DNA from: UBA6857 sp045538095 | Lineage (GTDB): Bacteria > Bacillota > Clostridia > Oscillospirales > Acutalibacteraceae | Assembly: GCA_045538095.1 (NCBI GenBank) | Contig: JAZSQU010000048.1 | Location: 124,001 to 188,000, forward strand | DNA length: 64,000 bases | Direction of reading: 5' to 3' | In this document: one piece after another, positions 8,925 to 16,598 of the stretch | How positions within the stretch are numbered: position 1 is the stretch's first letter | Layout: each line of letters opens with the position of its first letter | Made by a program: the position numbers and the translations under genes | Notes under the pieces: generated by a model | Told to the model about the DNA's origin: nothing | What the model saw: only the letters and a program-made list of their open reading frames with translations | Database searches by the model: none

Positions 8925-10580
8925 ATGGCAGAGAAACAATCGCTGATAGCAAAGGCAAAAGAGGGTCTCAAAACGCTCAAAAGTCATTGGAAAACACCGC
9001 CTGAAGGCTACTTCGTAAATTACAAGGAATTCCTTTGTATGGCAATGGGTAGCGGCTCACTTTCAGCTCTCGGTGTAATTCTTCAGTGGACAACAATCGC
9101 TATCAACATCCCTATGATGATAAGCTACTTCAAAGTGTCCTCCGGTTTCGTATTTCTTACAGGTATTGTGGGTTCAATTATCGGTCTTTTCCGTGCCCCC
9201 ATACTTTCAATGATCATTGACAATTCAAACTCAAAAAAGGGTAAGTTCAAGCCCTTCCTTCCCTGGACTGCAGCAATTACAATTGTCTGCTTCACAGCAA
9301 TTCCCTTTATTCCTCTTGCCTGGACAGAAAACATCCTTTTCAGCTTTAACATTCCTTCAATGCCCTTCTTCGGAGTTGAAGCTTCAACAGTTGATCTCAG
9401 CCTTGCAATGATTGTTCTTTTCTCAATCAATCAGGTCGGTGCTTTCTTCCACACACTTCTCAATCAGTGCCTTGTAGGTATTGAACAGACAATTTCACCC
9501 GTTTCTCAGGAAAGAGCAAACATCGGTGCTTTCAAGGGTCTTGTTTCAAACCTTCCCTCATCAATCGTAAACATCATTCTTCCCCTTGCAGCAGGTCTTA
9601 TGTTTGCTGACAGCGACAACCCCATGAACAATATTGAGCTTTACCGTTGGGCTTTCCCATTCTGCGGTGTGGCAACAATTCTTCTTGTTCTTTTCGCTTA
9701 CTTCGGCACAGAAGAAAGAGCAGTTGTACATAACGAATATGTTGCAAAGGTTAAATTCTGGGACGGTACAAAACAGCTTCTTTTCAACAAGTATTTCTGG
9801 ATTATCACAATTTACAATATCGCAGTTGGTGTAAGAGGCAACATCAACATGTACCTCTGGATTTGCAACTACGGAATCGGCGGTCAGGCAGGTGCCTTTG
9901 CCCTTACAATCTGCAACATTGTTCTCAACAACGCCCTTGTTCCCGGTATGCTTGTAGGGCCTCTTATGATTAAGAAATGGGGCAAGAAGAACGTAATGCT
10001 CATTTCAACCATCGGCTTCACAGTAATGGCGCTTATGCAGCTCTTCACCCTTGGCAGTCCCTACCTTATGCTTGTGGGCATCTTCTTCCAGAATATCTTT
10101 AACGGTCTTTCATACATTTCCGGCATTATGGCTCCCGACGTGCTTGACTATCAGCAGTGGAAAACAGGTAAGCGTCTTGAAGGCTTCTGGCAGAACAGCA
10201 GTGCTTTCATTATGACTCTCTGCGGTTTCTTCACCTCAGCGCTTATGCCTTTATTTATGTCCCTTGGCGGTGTAGGTTTCGGCGACAACATCGACGAAGC
10301 TCTCAAAGACCCTGTTATTATGGAGAACACCTTCAGAAGCGTAACCTGGCTCGGCATTATCGCTTCAGTTATCTGTATTCTTCCTCTCTTCTTCTATGAT
10401 CTTACAGAAGCAAAACACGCAAATTACATCAGGGCGCTCAAGCTGAGAGCTGCAGCTCAGAACAAGGAAGACGGCAATTTCAGTGAAGAAGACCAGGCTG
10501 TTGTTGCAGAAATCAAAGCTTACGCAGACGAAACGGGCGATGCTTTCCTTAAGGAAGAATTCAGCAGAGTAAGTCTGTAA
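8925..10580 (+). CDS. GPH-family sugar:cation symporter (MelB-like MFS)
   Basis: 551 aa with about 12 hydrophobic segments; longer than typical MelB proteins because of extended N- and C-terminal soluble ends (the tail from about 505 is charged). The loop GRFRAP-like segment near 88 (GLFRAPILSMIIDNSNSKKG) and the later VLDYQQWKTGKR match the conserved cytoplasmic loops of glycoside-pentoside-hexuronide symporters. A second member of the family lies at 52000. RBS AAAGGAG. No glycosidase neighbours point to a substrate. Family call good; substrate unknown. Confidence 0.87.
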   Translation: MAEKQSLIAKAKEGLKTLKSHWKTPPEGYFVNYKEFLCMAMGSGSLSALGVILQWTTIAINIPMMISYFKVSSGFVFLTGIVGSIIGLFRAPILSMIIDNSNSKKGKFKPFLPWTAAITIVCFTAIPFIPLAWTENILFSFNIPSMPFFGVEASTVDLSLAMIVLFSINQVGAFFHTLLNQCLVGIEQTISPVSQERANIGAFKGLVSNLPSSIVNIILPLAAGLMFADSDNPMNNIELYRWAFPFCGVATILLVLFAYFGTEERAVVHNEYVAKVKFWDGTKQLLFNKYFWIITIYNIAVGVRGNINMYLWICNYGIGGQAGAFALTICNIVLNNALVPGMLVGPLMIKKWGKKNVMLISTIGFTVMALMQLFTLGSPYLMLVGIFFQNIFNGLSYISGIMAPDVLDYQQWKTGKRLEGFWQNSSAFIMTLCGFFTSALMPLFMSLGGVGFGDNIDEALKDPVIMENTFRSVTWLGIIASVICILPLFFYDLTEAKHANYIRALKLRAAAQNKEDGNFSEEDQAVVAEIKAYADETGDAFLKEEFSRVSL

Positions 10581-10597
10581 AATTTTAAAGTATAATA

Positions 10598-10641
10598 AAA
10601 TCGTTCAAAGCACGAGGAAAGCTTTGAACGATTTTTTTCAT
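10598..10641. terminator. Strong terminator between convergent genes
   Basis: 14-bp perfect stem (10598-10611 with 10621-10634) with a 9-nt loop and a T run. It serves the plus-strand transporter and, because the other strand also has an A/T-rich flank, probably the lipase gene too. Confidence 0.88.
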
Positions 10642-10651
10642 TTATTATTGT

Positions 10652-11797
10652 TTAGTTTTCAACCTTAATGAGCATATCACCAAGTTCGCGGTAAAATTTT
10701 CGGGTTTTCTTTCTGCTTGCAAAAAGTCCGGTCGCCATACCGTGGTCACACCGGAGTACGGGCATTACATTCCATATACCCTTTTCAAAAGCTCCGTCAA
10801 ACTCTCTTGCAGCTTCATCTGCAGGATTTTTTGCTGATACGGTGTTTACAAGACCGTCGTTTTCACGCCAGCTTTCGTCAAATGTCAGACCAAAATCATC
10901 CTCCGGCAGTGGAAGTCTCACCAACACGTGACTGAAAATTTTCAGCAAAGGGAAGTTCATATTCTTGCTCTTATGCTTATCACCTGCACAGCCGTTTGCA
11001 GCATAGGATAAATAGTGAATATTCTCGCTGATTTCAATAAGCTGATTGAGAGCGTACGCACCTCTCAGAGATAAGTCAGCGAGCACATAATCCTCACCGT
11101 CTCTTATTCTGTTCATAGCCGTAAAAAGCCTATCGGGCTTGAATTCACCCTTTACGGGAGTAAGACCGAACTGCTCGAACTGATAGTCCACAAGTCTGCC
11201 GTGAAGAGGTGTTCTGCCGAGCAGTCCCATCATAAAGTCGGTGAATCTACCGAGAGTATGTACAAGGTTTTTATCGTCAACAACCTGATAAATTGTGGAG
11301 CCGTTGTTCGGCGCGCAAATGCAGGTTACGCTTTCAATATAGCTTTCCTTTCCGCCGGTAAAAAGAGGTGAAATGTCCTCAGCGTCGGTTGCAGCCAGTT
11401 CTGTTTCGCTTCCGTAGGTCAGCAGGTGAGTGAGCAATCTTATTACCTGACCTCCGTGACTGTGGCCGATAAGGTGAATTTTTCTTTCGCCGAAGCCTTC
11501 GCAAAGAGGCTTTTTATATGTTCTTCCGTAGCGGTTATGGCCGTGAGCTTCAGAATGAGCCTTACCGTAATCTACCCTTGTGCCCATAAGCTGAGCGTAA
11601 AGCTCGCAGGCATTGTCCCAGGCACTTGAAACGGGGCCTACCGAAGCAGAATAGCATTCGTAGTCCTCTTTTCTGAGATATTTTACAAGACTGCCCGTTG
11701 TGCCGCCCCAATAAGGCGACAGCTTATCCATACCGATTTTTTCTCCCCAACCGAACATTCCGTGAACAAAAACAAACGGATAATTGTTTTTCATCAT
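10652..11797 (-). CDS. Lipase-like alpha/beta hydrolase (Staphylococcus/Geobacillus lipase type), no signal peptide
   Basis: 381 aa. The N-terminus FVFVHGMFGWG supplies the oxyanion-hole HG motif; GHSHGG places the nucleophile at Ser113; NDGLVN and RCDHGMATG near the C-terminus provide the likely Asp and His of the triad. The layout and length match family I.5/I.6 bacterial lipases, which are normally secreted with a signal peptide. Here the frame begins almost directly with the catalytic domain and I see no export signal, so the enzyme may act in the cytoplasm. Two ATG codons in tandem; AAAGGGAG suits either. Monocistronic with its own promoter. Substrate (triglyceride, wax or other ester) not determinable. 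Confidence 0.85.
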   Translation of the reverse strand: MMKNNYPFVFVHGMFGWGEKIGMDKLSPYWGGTTGSLVKYLRKEDYECYSASVGPVSSAWDNACELYAQLMGTRVDYGKAHSEAHGHNRYGRTYKKPLCEGFGERKIHLIGHSHGGQVIRLLTHLLTYGSETELAATDAEDISPLFTGGKESYIESVTCICAPNNGSTIYQVVDDKNLVHTLGRFTDFMMGLLGRTPLHGRLVDYQFEQFGLTPVKGEFKPDRLFTAMNRIRDGEDYVLADLSLRGAYALNQLIEISENIHYLSYAANGCAGDKHKSKNMNFPLLKIFSHVLVRLPLPEDDFGLTFDESWRENDGLVNTVSAKNPADEAAREFDGAFEKGIWNVMPVLRCDHGMATGLFASRKKTRKFYRELGDMLIKVEN

Positions 11798-11827
11798 AAT
11801 TCTCCCTTTCGGTATATTTCTGAATTG

Positions 11828-11856
11828 ATTATATCACCTGAAACTCATAAAAGCAA
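11828..11856 (-). promoter_or_regulatory. Lipase promoter
   Basis: TTGCTT (11851-11856), 17 bp, TATAAT (11828-11833) on the minus strand. Confidence 0.7.
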
Positions 11857-11865
11857 TAAAAAAAT

Positions 11866-11902
11866 AAAAGACACCTTTGCCTTTAAAGCAAAAGTGTCTT
11901 TT
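11866..11902 (-). terminator. tRNA-Thr terminator
   Basis: AAAAGACAC/GTGTCTTTT stem with an inner TTTGC/GCAAA stem, directly after the tRNA 3' end, followed by a T-rich run on the minus strand. Confidence 0.85.
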
Positions 11903-11903
11903 C

Positions 11904-11979
11904 TGGAGCTGGAAACGTGACTCGAACACGCGACCTGCGCATTACGAATGCGCTGCTCTACCAACTGAGCTATTCCAGC
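11904..11979 (-). tRNA. tRNA-Thr (CGT), CCA encoded
   Basis: Acceptor GCTGGAA/TTCCAGC, D-arm AGCTCAGTTGGTAGAGC, anticodon loop TTCGTAA (anticodon CGT, Thr), T-arm with GTTCGAG, discriminator U and genomic CCA. 76 nt, with its own promoter (TTGATA-17-TATAAT) and terminator. Confidence 0.96.
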
Positions 11980-11998
11980 AAAATATGAAAGCTTAGTT

Positions 11999-12027
11999 AT
12001 TATACCTTAAAACTCAGGTAATATCAA
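11999..12027 (-). promoter_or_regulatory. tRNA-Thr promoter
   Basis: TTGATA (12022-12027), 17 bp, TATAAT (11999-12004) on the minus strand, 20 bp upstream of the tRNA. Confidence 0.8.
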
Positions 12028-12043
12028 GAGTTTTGGGATAAAA

Positions 12044-12084
12044 ATTTAAGCGGCTGTCAGCTTATGCAAGTGACAGCCACATTT
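12044..12084 (-). terminator. Possible terminator after dnaI
   Basis: GGCTGTCA/TGACAGCC stem with an 11-nt loop just after the stop; the T tract is weak. Confidence 0.55.
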
Positions 12085-12085
12085 T

Positions 12086-13060
12086 TTAAAGCATTTGTCT
12101 TATGTCATTTCCGCAGAATCTTAAAGGCATACTTGTGCCGATTATTCTTGAGGCAATTCTCTGTGAATACTGCTTTTCTATGTCAGCGAGCTCAAGGTTG
12201 GTGCTGATAATTGTAGGCAGGCATCGGAGAATTCTTGTGTTGATTATGCTGTGAAGCTCTGCAACAGTAAACTGAGTTGTAAATTCAACCCCAAGGTCGT
12301 CAATAATAAGCAAATCGCAGGTGAGGAGTTCATCTTTTATGCTTTCTTCTCTTGGCAGTCTGCCGAAGTGCTCTCTTTCAAGCTTATCCATAATATTCTG
12401 AATGCTGTCGTAGTAAACATCATAACCTTTTTCAATTACACGGTTGGCAATTGCAAGGGAAAGGTGAGTTTTACCGAGTCCCGTTGCACCCATCATAAGA
12501 AGATTTTTGGACTTTGTTGTAAAGTCCTCAGCGTAAGCCTTGCAGTACTCATAAACCTTGGTCATATGCTCTTTCTGATTAACACCGAGAGTTTTATCTG
12601 TAACGTCGGCATATTTTGAAAGGCTGAAGGTTTCAAAGGTGCATCTTTTAAGAGGTGAAGCTGCTGAAAGCTCATCGGTAGCAACCTCTCTTATAAGTTT
12701 TTTGTAGCACTGACAGTAAAAACCGCCCGTTGAGCCTGTATCCTTACATACCGGACAGGTAAAGGGTGGCTCAAGATAATTTTCGTCAAAACCTGCTTTA
12801 ATTAAAAGTGCCTTTTTTCTGTCCTGAGCATCAAGGCTTTTAATTGAAAGCTGACGGATGAATTCGGCTGCATCTGCACCCATTCCGATTGCTTTTACCG
12901 CATCAGCTCCGCACTGCGCCATTTCTCTTTCAATTTCCAGCAATTCGGGATATTCCATAGCAACCTGACTGTGTCGGATTTCCTGCACCTTAAGGGCAGT
13001 GTCACGGCGAGAGTCAAGAATCTGCTTTGCTTTAATGTATACACTTTGCTTATAGGACAC
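12086..13060 (-). CDS. dnaI: DnaI/DnaC-type replicative helicase loader
   Basis: 324 aa AAA+ ATPase. A helical N-terminal domain (1-95) is followed by a Cys cluster C102-x2-C105 and C116-x-C118 that resembles the zinc site of DnaI-type loaders. Walker A GATGLGKT is at 191-198 and Walker B LLIIDDLG at about 250-257; the C-terminal Arg-rich RIASRIIG fits sensor 2/arginine-finger positions. In Firmicutes DnaI loads the replicative helicase during initiation and restart, together with DnaD and DnaB. The start is GTG, with AGGTG upstream. dnaD lies 329 bp upstream on the same strand, separated by a palindromic repeat element. The symbol follows the Bacillus convention; a looser 'DnaC-like ATPase' label is also safe. 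Confidence 0.9.
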   Translation of the reverse strand: MSYKQSVYIKAKQILDSRRDTALKVQEIRHSQVAMEYPELLEIEREMAQCGADAVKAIGMGADAAEFIRQLSIKSLDAQDRKKALLIKAGFDENYLEPPFTCPVCKDTGSTGGFYCQCYKKLIREVATDELSAASPLKRCTFETFSLSKYADVTDKTLGVNQKEHMTKVYEYCKAYAEDFTTKSKNLLMMGATGLGKTHLSLAIANRVIEKGYDVYYDSIQNIMDKLEREHFGRLPREESIKDELLTCDLLIIDDLGVEFTTQFTVAELHSIINTRILRCLPTIISTNLELADIEKQYSQRIASRIIGTSMPLRFCGNDIRQML

Positions 13061-13127
13061 TTTTTACACCTGCCTCATGTTTGTTTAATGAATAATGAAT
13101 AATTGTGGGGAGCAAAGCTCCGATTAT

Positions 13128-13263
13128 ACCCCTCTGTCATACTGCGTATGACATCTCCCCTTTCAGGGGAGACGAGAAATGTTACACGAATAAAAAAGGC
13201 TAAAGACTTGTCTCCCCTGAAAGGGGAGATGTCAAAATTGCCAAACAATTTTGACAGAGGGGT
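13128..13263. repeat. Palindromic intergenic element A (12-bp perfect terminal inverted repeats)
   Basis: Ends ACCCCTCTGTCA (13128-13139) and TGACAGAGGGGT (13252-13263) are exact inverted copies. Inside are four hairpins: GTCATAC/GTATGAC, TCTCCCCT/AGGGGAGA, a second CTCCCCT/AGGGGAG copy, and TGTCAAAATTG/CAATTTTGACA, around a non-palindromic middle of about 40 bp. The left flank has an AATGAATAATGAATAATT run and the right flank an AACTCCAC/CTCCACACTCC run. It fills the 329-bp gap between dnaD and dnaI. An open frame across it is not convincing as a gene. Confidence 0.8.
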
Positions 13264-13389
13264 CTTAAAATCTACTCTTTACCCTTATCATACTGAACAA
13301 ATTCCGCAGACGATAACTACCTGTCTGCATAAAGGTGAAGGTGCGACCTTAACTCCACTCTTCACTCTCCACACTCCACACTTAAAAAA

Positions 13390-14433
13390 TCAGGCATTTT
13401 TATCGTTTTTGTCATACACAAGGTCAACGCTTTTCTGAAGAAAACGGTCAATATCGTATGAAGCCTCTCTCTTTTCGTGGTCGGGTTTATCCTTTTCCTT
13501 TTTGGGTGAAGCTTTTGCTCTTGATTCTTTCCAACGCTTTCTTTCCTCCTCTATGTCAAGAGGGGTTTTAACTCCGTTTTTATGCCACGCAGTTATAATT
13601 TTATCCATATACGGCATACTCATTTTGCCTGTACGGTCAACACATTCCTCATAGGCATAGAAAATCATATTGGCATCGTAGCCGTATTCCTTAATCCACG
13701 CAGTGAGATAACCGAATTGCTTTGAGGTGGGACGTTTGTTGGATATGTCCGTCAGAAGTCTCAGCTTGTGCCAGACTTCGTTGACAATATTGTGCTCCTC
13801 AATATACTCCATAGCGCCCTCAAGGGAGTCTATTTCAAGCTCGCTCCATTTTTTGCCGATTTTGGCAATATTGGAAAAGCTCGCCTTACCCTGACTTACG
13901 GCATATTCAATTGCCATAAGTATAACCTCAACGGGCAGACCGTAAGAATCATAAAGCATAATCAGCACCGACTGGCCGTCATAGCCGATTGTTTTTCCGA
14001 GAGCCGTCTGAGCCTCACGGAAAAGCACGGAAATATCCTCGCACTCTTTGCATCTTACGGCAATCTGCTCGTGGCTCGGGCGTGAAATAGGAATTTCCTG
14101 AACCTCTTTTTTAGGCTTTATGGGAGTAATTTCAATTTTTGTTTCTTCTTTTTCGGCGCTTACACTTTGCACAACCGGTGCAGGTGCATCGCCGTCTTTT
14201 ATAACAATACCTCTTTCGTACCAGAAAAGCAGTGCATCATTGACGTCCTGACTGTCAAGAAAAAGTGCATCGGAAATATCCTTTACGGTAACCTGCCTTA
14301 CTGAGCCGTGTCTGAGAAGATAGAGAATAACCTTCAGCTGCACTACACTTGCAAGACGGATATTTTCGTCAACGACTGCCGTAGGTACGGGAAAAATTCC
14401 GCTGAAAGAAGCCGGGTTTATTTTAAATTCCAT
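13390..14433 (-). CDS. DnaD-domain replication initiation protein
   Basis: 347 aa. The N-terminal part (about 20-78) fits the winged-helix domain of DnaD/DnaB proteins. A linker rich in Lys, Glu and Pro (about 85-125) leads to two copies of the DnaD C-terminal domain (about 128-215 and 220-300), the second with YEECVDRTGKMSMPYMDKII and WHKNGVKT, close to the YxxxI motif region of this domain. In Bacillus these proteins help DnaA recruit helicase at oriC. It begins 5 nt after the glnA stop without a strong separate RBS (GGAAAG inside the glnA end), which suggests coupling to glnA. Whether it matches DnaD or DnaB of Bacillus by function cannot be decided from sequence. Confidence 0.88.
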   Translation of the reverse strand: MEFKINPASFSGIFPVPTAVVDENIRLASVVQLKVILYLLRHGSVRQVTVKDISDALFLDSQDVNDALLFWYERGIVIKDGDAPAPVVQSVSAEKEETKIEITPIKPKKEVQEIPISRPSHEQIAVRCKECEDISVLFREAQTALGKTIGYDGQSVLIMLYDSYGLPVEVILMAIEYAVSQGKASFSNIAKIGKKWSELEIDSLEGAMEYIEEHNIVNEVWHKLRLLTDISNKRPTSKQFGYLTAWIKEYGYDANMIFYAYEECVDRTGKMSMPYMDKIITAWHKNGVKTPLDIEEERKRWKESRAKASPKKEKDKPDHEKREASYDIDRFLQKSVDLVYDKNDKNA

Positions 14434-14438
14434 TTAAA

Positions 14439-15770
14439 TCAATACTTTCCGAGATATTTATCAATTTCCCACTGAGAAACTCTGGTTGTGTATTCTGTCC
14501 ATTCCTCTGTCTTCGCAGCAATATACTTTTTATGGACGTGTTCGCCTACTGCCATTTTTGCAAAGTCGCTCTTTCTGAATTCTCTGAGCGCATCGTAAAG
14601 AGTCTTGGGAAGTGAATGGATGTCAGCCTGATGTCTTTCTTCTCTTGTAAGCTCAAAAATGTTGCTGTCTGCAGGTGAGGGAGGTGTCATACCTTTTTCG
14701 ATGCCGTCAAGACCTGCCTGAAGCACTGCTGCAAAAGCAAGATAGGGGTTAGCTGCAGGGTCGGGATTACGAAGCTCAATTCTTGTGCCTGAGCCTCTTG
14801 CTGTGGGAATACGCACCAGGGGACTTCTGTTCTTTGCAGACCAGGCAATATAAACGGGAGCTTCATAGCCGGGAACAAGGCGCTTATATGAGTTAACGAG
14901 AGGGTTAGTGAGTATGGTAATAGCCTTGATGTGATGCATAACGCCTGCAATAAAGCTGTATGCAGTTGCACTGAGGCCTCTCTCGTCATTTTCGTCACAG
15001 AAAATGTTCTTTCCGTCTTTGAAAAGTGAAAGGTTGATATGCATACCTGAGCCTGCCATACCGAATACAGGCTTGGGCATAAAGGTTGCATAAAGGTTGT
15101 GCTTATCTGAAATTGTTTTTACAACCTGCTTGAAGGTCATTACATTATCGGCTGTTGTAAGCACTTCGTCATATTTGAAGTCGATTTCGTGCTGAGCAAC
15201 TGCGTTTTCGTGGTGTGATGCTTCAATTTCAAAGCCCATTTTTTCAAGAATAAGGCAGATTTCTCTGCGGCAGCTTTCGCCTCTGTCAACGGGGCCGAAA
15301 TCGAAGTAGCCACCCATATCAAAGGTGTTGGTGGTTGCCTTTCCGCAGGAATCAAGATGGAAAAGGAAAAATTCACACTCAGGGCCTACAAAACACTTAT
15401 ATCCCATATCGGCAGCTCTTTTGATAGCTCTTCTGAGAACAAATCTTGGGTCACCGTCAAAGGGTGTACCGTCGGAGTTGTAAACATCACAGATAAGCCT
15501 TGCAGTTTTTCCGTTAGCCTCGTCCCAGGGAAGAATTACGAAGGAGTTAAGGTCGGGATAAAGACACATATCACTTTCTTCAATTCTTACAAAGCCGTCG
15601 ATTGATGAGCCGTCAAACATACAACGGTTTTCAAGAGCCTTCTTAAGCTGACTCATTGTTATGGATACGCTTTTAGGTGTGCCTAAAATATCGGTAAACT
15701 GAAGATTGATGAAGTTTACTTCCTGCTCTTCGGCTATTCTGAGAATGTCTTCTTTTGTATACTTTGCCAT
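14439..15770 (-). CDS. glnA: Glutamine synthetase type I
   Basis: 443 aa from ATG at 15770, which has AAAGGAG 7 nt upstream. The frame is open for 38 more codons upstream, but those residues do not look like GlnA. The order is beta-grasp domain (1-105), then the catalytic domain with GPECEFFLF, GSGMHINLSL, AWSAKNRSPLVRIP and RIELRNPDPAANPY, containing the metal, glutamate and ATP sites. It ligates ammonia to glutamate. The length (about 440) and lack of the adenylylation loop fit the GSI-alpha type, regulated by feedback and GlnR-like proteins rather than by adenylylation. No glnR is adjacent. dnaD follows after 5 nt. Confidence 0.95.
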   Translation of the reverse strand: MAKYTKEDILRIAEEQEVNFINLQFTDILGTPKSVSITMSQLKKALENRCMFDGSSIDGFVRIEESDMCLYPDLNSFVILPWDEANGKTARLICDVYNSDGTPFDGDPRFVLRRAIKRAADMGYKCFVGPECEFFLFHLDSCGKATTNTFDMGGYFDFGPVDRGESCRREICLILEKMGFEIEASHHENAVAQHEIDFKYDEVLTTADNVMTFKQVVKTISDKHNLYATFMPKPVFGMAGSGMHINLSLFKDGKNIFCDENDERGLSATAYSFIAGVMHHIKAITILTNPLVNSYKRLVPGYEAPVYIAWSAKNRSPLVRIPTARGSGTRIELRNPDPAANPYLAFAAVLQAGLDGIEKGMTPPSPADSNIFELTREERHQADIHSLPKTLYDALREFRKSDFAKMAVGEHVHKKYIAAKTEEWTEYTTRVSQWEIDKYLGKY

Positions 15771-15885
15771 AATATTACTCCTTTCAGAAGCTACAGAAAT
15801 ATTCCGCTGAAATCTCATTTTAATATACCATACCGAAGGGATTTTGTCAATTTCAAAAAGGGTCTCAGACCCAAAATTCTGCATA

Positions 15886-15915
15886 TTGACAAATGCTTTG
15901 ACTGTGTTTTATAAT
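15886..15915 (+). promoter_or_regulatory. Promoter of the small 15948 gene
   Basis: TTGACA (15886-15891), 18 bp, TATAAT (15910-15915), 33 bp before the ATG. Confidence 0.75.
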
Positions 15916-15947
15916 ATAACTATCAAAACTCACAAGGAGGAAATATT

Positions 15948-16286
15948 ATGGCTAAATTAGAATGCACCGTAAACGGCAATTTTGATGCCGTGCTTGCAAA
16001 AATTACAGACGGAATTGCCTCTTCAAGCATGACTTCATCCCTTGAAGACTCAAGCGATTACACCTTTGGCGACGTGCGCTGCAGTGTGAGAGTTTTTGAG
16101 CGCTATTCCTACTTCGGCAAAAACAGAGTAAGCCTCAGTGTAACCCTTCTTCAGGTGGGAATGAACCCTATTCAGCTTTCTGCAATAACCTCAGGCGGCA
16201 GCCAGGCAATGCTTTTCAAGGTAAACACCATCGGTGAAGAAACCTTCCTTGATTTGCTTAAAGAGATACTGGGAATCAGATTTTGA
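15948..16286 (+). CDS. Small conserved cytoplasmic protein, DUF6054-like
   Basis: 112 aa with no signal peptide or membrane segment. The pattern (start MAKLECTVNGNFD, middle SLEDSSDYTFGDVRCSVRVF, and ITSGGSQAMLFKVNTIGEE near the end) matches my memory of the small Firmicutes family DUF6054, whose function is unknown; treat that name as moderately sure. Excellent RBS (AAGGAGG) and consensus promoter, so it is probably well expressed. It is monocistronic, divergent from glnA, and an 8-bp hairpin GGGAATCA/TGATTCCC straddles its stop codon. Confidence 0.78.
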   Translation: MAKLECTVNGNFDAVLAKITDGIASSSMTSSLEDSSDYTFGDVRCSVRVFERYSYFGKNRVSLSVTLLQVGMNPIQLSAITSGGSQAMLFKVNTIGEETFLDLLKEILGIRF

Positions 16287-16292
16287 TTCCCG

Positions 16293-16563
16293 GAGTGGAG
16301 TGTGAAGAGTGGAGTGTGGAGTTGTGGTCGCATCTTTACCTCATCACAAACCGAAAGTTAGTCTCTGCGGATTTTTATATTTACAAAAAGGGTAAAGAGT
16401 AGATTTTATCCATATCTACAGATATTAATGATTAATATACTACCCGCCGAATTTATCTTTCTGCTTTGGCGGAATAATTATAAAAGTTGAATAGTAAATT
16501 TAAGCGGATATAATCGGAACGAAGTGACCCTTAACTCCACACTCCACTCTTCACACTCTACTC
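16293..16563. repeat. Element F: 271-bp non-coding unit with 31-bp terminal inverted repeats
   Basis: The left end (16293-16323), beginning GAGTGGAGTGTGAAGAGTGG, matches the reverse complement of the right end (16533-16563) at 30 of 31 positions. The interior has no convincing gene; it contains AATCGGAACGAAGTGACCC (16513-16531), a module also found at about 30021-30039 and, inverted, near 57883. This fills the 310-bp gap between the 15948 gene and the histidine kinase. Confidence 0.75.
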
Positions 16564-16570
16564 TCTGAAT

Positions 16571-16598
16571 AAAAAAACTGCCCGAAGGCAGTTTTTTT
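16571..16598. terminator. Terminator overlapping the 3' end of the histidine kinase gene
   Basis: 12-bp stem AAAAAAACTGCC/GGCAGTTTTTTT with CGAA loop; works on either strand. Confidence 0.85.

Noticed and set aside
13103..13438. 111-codon frame as a gene
   Set aside because: It runs entirely through palindromic element A, has low-complexity peptide content and no good ribosome binding site.
15771..15884. N-terminal extension of GlnA by 38 codons
   Set aside because: No ribosome binding site and non-GlnA-like peptide; ATG at 15770 has AAAGGAG and gives the normal 443-aa length.
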